DNA from: JAAFHB01 sp037128295
GTDB lineage: Bacteria; Bacteroidota; Bacteroidia; Bacteroidales; Prolixibacteraceae
NCBI GenBank assembly: GCA_037128295.1
Contig: JBAXWR010000001.1
Span: forward strand, 25,406 to 89,405
DNA: 64,000 nt
Direction: 5' to 3'
Both the position numbers and the translations under genes were made by a program. Positions 60,540 through 64,000 of this stretch are shown here, in pieces. The notes under the pieces were generated by a model, which was given only the letters and a program-made list of their open reading frames with translations, had not been told where the DNA came from and did no database searches. Position 1 is the first letter of the stretch. The number at the start of each line of letters is the position of its first letter.

Positions 60540-61907
60540 TTATTCGTTCTCCTCAACCTCCTCATCTTCCTCCAGATCCTCATCTTCATCGTCATAATCT
60601 TCCCAGTAGGGATATTGTTCAGGTGCCTCCCCCTTTGAATCAATAATCTGAGGCTCTTTCAAGGGTTCTTCCTCTTCATTAATTTTCAGCAATTGCACAT
60701 CAAACTCCCAGGAATCTCCATAATCAAAAAGATAGAGGATTTTCTGGCCTGTGTATAAACCAATTTCGCCGATGATTGCCTCGTCTGCAAAAGGGCCATC
60801 TTCACAATTTGGCGATTCATAACGATCGCGGGAGTACCTCTTCCCATCCATAAAAAAGGAGTACAAGTGGTCGTTATCAAAATCAAAAGCATCCTGAATG
60901 GCAAGATGAAGGTCATCAAGGGAATGGGCGTTACTGATGGAGATCATACGCCACACTGTTTTTTCCAATGAAACCTTAAAAATAAAGTTCCCTTTTACAG
61001 CTTTATTAATATCACTTATCACTGTTCCGTTAAGTGAATTTTCCGGGAAAAAAGGCAAAAATAGCTTATAAAACGGAATAGGTTCTTCTTTATCTATTTG
61101 AACATCATCCTCAACTTCACCAGCATCTTCCTCATAATCTTCAATACCTTCAACCTTAATATCAGGATCATTTAAAAGGTCTTTGAGTGCATTTGATATC
61201 AGGGAACCATATTCATCGTAATACGGTTTATTCCATACTTCTATCTTCAATTCATTCAGTAAGTTACAAAGATTGATTCCGAGATTTGTGGGAATTATTG
61301 CTTTGATCGAATCAAGATATCGATCAGCGGTTTTTCCTTTTTGCGGAAGAAGAGTAAAACTGCAAAATCCCAAGTACCCAAAGTAATGGATCAAAACCGA
61401 GTTGTATGAAAAAGCAAGGTCAAAATCAATTCGTTTTGAAAATGCCCCTTTATAAAGTTCTTTTCCAGGAGTTGATTTTTTTAAGCCGGCAACAATTTCT
61501 TCGATACCATTGATACCATCAAACCCTATTTCTTTAAAATCAAACAGAGTCCAAAAGGTTTCAAGAAGAAAGGCATATTTTTCAAACAAGTTCAGGTTGT
61601 CGAATTCGATTTTCCTTTCCGTACAGGTTAAAAATACCTTTCCTTTATCATCTCCTGTTTTTTGATACAATTTTCCAAGAGCAGCCAGGTTGAACATCAA
61701 ATCAATGACAGGGTACGATTCCTGCATATAATTGGGGGCCGTGACCTCCTTTTTATTAATAAGCATCTTGTTTAAGGCAAACAAATCGTTCTTCCCCAAT
61801 ACCGCTTTCCTGTCCGACAATTTGGGTTTCCGCTGTTCCAGATAACAACAAAAAAACATGAAATCATTGACTGTGTTGCTGATATCCTGCTCACTTACTT
61901 TGTACAT
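60540..61907 (-). CDS. Plasmid pRiA4b ORF-3-like family protein
   Basis: A 455-residue protein. The last 150 residues match the pRiA4b ORF3/IS1096 TnpR-like domain: FKVSLEKTVWRMISISNAHSLDDLH, AIQDAFDFDNDHLYSFFMDG, GPFADEAIIGEIGLYTGQKILYLFDYGDSWEFDVQL. It ends in a very acidic Asp/Glu tail. The N-terminal 300 residues are a helical region I do not recognise. Biochemical role unknown. Confidence 0.75.
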   Translation of the reverse strand: MYKVSEQDISNTVNDFMFFCCYLEQRKPKLSDRKAVLGKNDLFALNKMLINKKEVTAPNYMQESYPVIDLMFNLAALGKLYQKTGDDKGKVFLTCTERKIEFDNLNLFEKYAFLLETFWTLFDFKEIGFDGINGIEEIVAGLKKSTPGKELYKGAFSKRIDFDLAFSYNSVLIHYFGYLGFCSFTLLPQKGKTADRYLDSIKAIIPTNLGINLCNLLNELKIEVWNKPYYDEYGSLISNALKDLLNDPDIKVEGIEDYEEDAGEVEDDVQIDKEEPIPFYKLFLPFFPENSLNGTVISDINKAVKGNFIFKVSLEKTVWRMISISNAHSLDDLHLAIQDAFDFDNDHLYSFFMDGKRYSRDRYESPNCEDGPFADEAIIGEIGLYTGQKILYLFDYGDSWEFDVQLLKINEEEEPLKEPQIIDSKGEAPEQYPYWEDYDDEDEDLEEDEEVEENE

Positions 61908-62066
61908 AGGAATGTATTAAATAAAACAGGTGAAACAATTGAAGGATTTTCATCGATGAATCTTCAAAAATATCCAAAAGAAATTTGTCAGCAAATTTTA
62001 TCCTAATAAATTATCTAATATTGTAACCGGAAAAATCGGATGATGTCAATCTAAAACGAAGATCAC

Positions 62067-62732
62067 ATGAGTACTAATAAAATATACAACGTTATAATTG
62101 CCGATTCGCAATTTCTGGTTGTTGAAACACTTCGGTCGTTGATTGATAAAGACGAAAAGTACACGTTGGCCGGTATAGCCGGAACTTATGAAGAATTGCT
62201 TAAAATACTCACAAAGAATAGCAATGGACTGTTGATTACCGATATAGCTACGATAGACTACAATGGTTTGGATGATCTCAAAACGATCAGGGAAAAATAC
62301 CCGAACCTTGTAATGCTTATTCTTACCAATTCGCTTAACAAAGCTGATTTTTCAGGCCTTTCCAGGTTGGGGATCAAAAATATCATCTATAAAAATGTGG
62401 ATCGCGATGAGCTATTCTCAGCCATCGAAGCAACCTTAAAATGCAAAAAATATTATTCCGAAGAGATCATCGATGCATTCCTGGATACTGGTGAAAGCAA
62501 ATTCAATGTAGAAGAGACAAAAAACATGACAGTCTCCGAGATTGAAATCGTCAAAATGATCGCCAATGGGTTGACTACTAAGGAAATAGCTGTTAAAAGA
62601 AACATTAGCCACCATACAGTCAATACCCACCGCAAAAACATTTTCCGAAAACTGGAGGTCACCAACGCTTCGGAACTGATTATCCTCGCGATAAAATCGG
62701 GATGGATCGACAACATTGAGTATTACATTTAA
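62067..62732 (+). CDS. NarL/LuxR-type response regulator
   Basis: A 221-residue two-domain regulator. The receiver has LLITDIATIDYNG with the phosphoacceptor Asp near residue 57, LILTNS as the conserved Thr/Ser area and IIYKNV for the Lys. The LuxR-type helix-turn-helix MTVSEIEIVKMIANGLTTKEIAVKRNISHHTVNTHRKNIFRKL is C-terminal. No sensor kinase is adjacent. Confidence 0.9.
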   Translation: MSTNKIYNVIIADSQFLVVETLRSLIDKDEKYTLAGIAGTYEELLKILTKNSNGLLITDIATIDYNGLDDLKTIREKYPNLVMLILTNSLNKADFSGLSRLGIKNIIYKNVDRDELFSAIEATLKCKKYYSEEIIDAFLDTGESKFNVEETKNMTVSEIEIVKMIANGLTTKEIAVKRNISHHTVNTHRKNIFRKLEVTNASELIILAIKSGWIDNIEYYI

Positions 62733-62787
62733 TAGCGGTTACCAATAAGATTTAGCGTTGAGATTTAAATTCCAGTTCTCGTCTTAA

Positions 62788-62855
62788 GCGGCTGGCAACT
62801 GGTGGCTGGCAGATATCAAGAATGCGACTGGCAGGTGGCAACTGGCGGCTGGCAG
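62788..62855. repeat. GGCAACTGG/GGCTGGCAG repeat, forward array
   Basis: Two adjacent copies of a GGCAACTGGTGGCTGGCAG-like unit. The inverted counterpart lies at 63198-63229. The spacer 62733-63230 has no gene with support; the frame at 62802-63017 consists partly of the repeat. Confidence 0.55.
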
Positions 62856-63197
62856 AAAGTAGTTCAGATTGTGTTTCGTTTTCTTGAAGTGAAACCTTTT
62901 TTGTTAAAGCACTTAATCTGGAACCACCTCTTTATTGTCGGACCATTCAGCGAAAATCTGCGGGATCTGCGGGAGAAATATTTATACCTTATTGAAATCC
63001 TATCTACTTATGAATAAGACAAATAAGGTTTTTATTATCCATCAAAAATAGAGTTATTTAGTTTTAAAATAAAGGAAAAATAAGGTCTGATTATCTCAAA
63101 GACATTATATGTATCAATTTAATAATCATGAGTTTATCGAAGAAATGTAATAGGATTAAGTTTGTATGAAAAACTGCTAACAAGGAGTGGCCATCTA

Positions 63198-63229
63198 GCA
63201 GCCAGTTGCCAGCCACCAGTTGCCAGTTC
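63198..63229. repeat. GGCAACTGG repeat, inverted copy
   Basis: This stretch reads CCAGTTGCCAGCCACCAGTTG and is the reverse complement of the unit at 62788-62855. It ends just before the GNAT stop codon. Confidence 0.55.
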
Positions 63230-63230
63230 A

Positions 63231-63710
63231 CTACAAAATTTTGATCATATGCAAATCGCATCCGAAATGGCCGCTGTTTCCCATGGGGGAGCATAAATAG
63301 GTGAAACCAAATTTCTCATAGACTTTCACGGCCTGTTTTAATTCGGGCATTGATTCAAGATAGACCCTGCCAAAACCGTTGTCCTTTGCAGTTTGGAGGC
63401 ATTTTTCAATGATCAGTTTCCCAAGACCGATACCCCTGGCTTCAGGGAGCAGGTACATTTTTACAAGTTCACATGTGTCGTGAGGTAACCCTTCAGTAGG
63501 AAAGATGCCGCCACCACCCACAATTTTACCTTCCCCGTTCTCTGCAATGAAATAAACCGATTTTGGCTTTTGAAACACTTCAAACAGTATATCGGTGGCG
63601 GAATCAAAATAAACCGTACCGGGATGATTGGCACCAAATTCTGCAAGAGTATCGCGAATAATCTTGGCAATAGTCAGATTGTCAGATTGTTGAATAAATC
63701 GAAGTTTCAT
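63231..63710 (-). CDS. GNAT-family N-acetyltransferase
   Basis: A 159-residue acetyltransferase. LYLLPEARGIGLGKLIIEKCLQTAKDNGF is motif A with the acetyl-CoA pyrophosphate loop (ARGIGLG), and GRVYLESMPELKQAVKVYEKFGFTYL is motif B. The acceptor is unknown. Its start is near 63710, just upstream of a non-coding AT-rich stretch. Confidence 0.85.
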   Translation of the reverse strand: MKLRFIQQSDNLTIAKIIRDTLAEFGANHPGTVYFDSATDILFEVFQKPKSVYFIAENGEGKIVGGGGIFPTEGLPHDTCELVKMYLLPEARGIGLGKLIIEKCLQTAKDNGFGRVYLESMPELKQAVKVYEKFGFTYLCSPMGNSGHFGCDLHMIKIL

Positions 63711-64000
63711 TTTTGGTTTGTTGTTTAATTGGAATGTTATAAATGCAATTTTAGGCCATTGTGAGCAGAACTCCTAATCCAAAGCTTTAAAAATGAATCA
63801 GGAAAAACACAATTTTAAACCATTAACTATGAAATATTTAATGTCATCTGGTTTAATATTCGACCTATTCTACACCATGTCGATAGATATTGATGATTAA
63901 TTTTGAATCTTTAATTTAAAATGAATTCATGATGAAAAGAATAAAAATCACTGTTGTCCGGTAAAAATATTTAACTGGGCCAGACCTTTGAAAGTCTAAC
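63711..64000. other. AT-rich spacer with no recognised feature
   Basis: I see no gene, repeat or RNA in these 290 bases. A plausible start for a gene beyond the window edge cannot be judged. Confidence 0.4.

Noticed and set aside
60371..60646. Plus-strand 91-codon open frame at the end of the pRiA4b-like gene
   Set aside because: It overlaps the acidic tail of the real gene on the opposite strand and has no family resemblance.
62802..63017. Plus-strand 71-codon open frame
   Set aside because: Its first third is encoded by the GGCTGGCA repeat and the rest has no recognisable domain or promoter; treated as non-coding.
1..64000. tRNA, rRNA, CRISPR array or intact insertion sequence
   Set aside because: None was recognised by reading; no regularly spaced direct repeats or transposase-like proteins were seen.

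Overview
The window looks like a chromosome segment of a Bacteroidota bacterium, probably class Bacteroidia; the family cannot be fixed from sequence alone. The signs are many TAnnTTTG(C)-type -7 promoter elements, DUF4271 followed by hemD and rnpA, a DUF4038/GH140-type glycosidase, FkbM, TylF and pRiA4b-type proteins, and AT-rich spacers.

Region 1 (1-5511) is ordinary chromosome: an MFS transporter diverging from a GntR/HutC regulator with a clear palindromic operator, a polyprenyl diphosphate synthase, an ArsR regulator, a DUF4038 glycoside hydrolase and a HAD phosphatase.

Region 2 (about 5685-21703) is the most unusual part. It holds three decayed, overlapping copies of a lasso-peptide (RiPP) operon. 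The ancestral order appears to be: precursor A, terminator, HPr-kinase-like lasso kinase, sulfotransferase, PqqD-like RRE (B1), transglutaminase-like protease (B2), asparagine-synthetase-like cyclase (C), ABC exporter, nucleotidyltransferase, APS kinase (PAPS supply). Copy 1 keeps A, kinase, sulfotransferase, B1, B2, C and CysC but has lost the exporter and nucleotidyltransferase. Copy 2 keeps A and a frameshifted C. Copy 3 keeps kinase, sulfotransferase, B1, B2, exporter and nucleotidyltransferase, but its A has a nonsense codon, its C is reduced to 55 codons and its CysC is a pseudogene. Together the copies retain at least one apparently intact member of every function. I infer a sulfated, possibly also phosphorylated, lasso peptide. 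Two YkgJ-like Cys-cluster proteins and a methyltransferase lie between the copies.

Region 3 (21766-42715) is a surface-polysaccharide island, mostly on the minus strand. It has glycosyltransferases, two Wzt-like ABC ATPases with C-terminal extensions, a pyruvyltransferase-like protein, a sugar epimerase, sulfotransferases, TylF/FkbM/class I methyltransferases, a putative alpha/alpha-toroid lipoprotein and a large membrane protein. Several genes are broken by nonsense codons, frameshifts or truncation. No Wzm-type permease is visible.

Region 4 (43025-64000) is mainly housekeeping: M28 peptidase, FAD oxidoreductase, DeoC, MazG-like, Dtd, DedA-like, hexokinase, family-6-like DNA glycosylase, RbfA, methyltransferase, LolC/E-like permease, YbaK, Dus, DUF4271, HemD, RnpA, PQQ beta-propeller, Rrf2, Crp/Fnr, pRiA4b-ORF3 family, LuxR-type response regulator and GNAT. 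REP-like or low-complexity repeats occur at several spacers. I saw no tRNA, rRNA, CRISPR array or intact insertion sequence.
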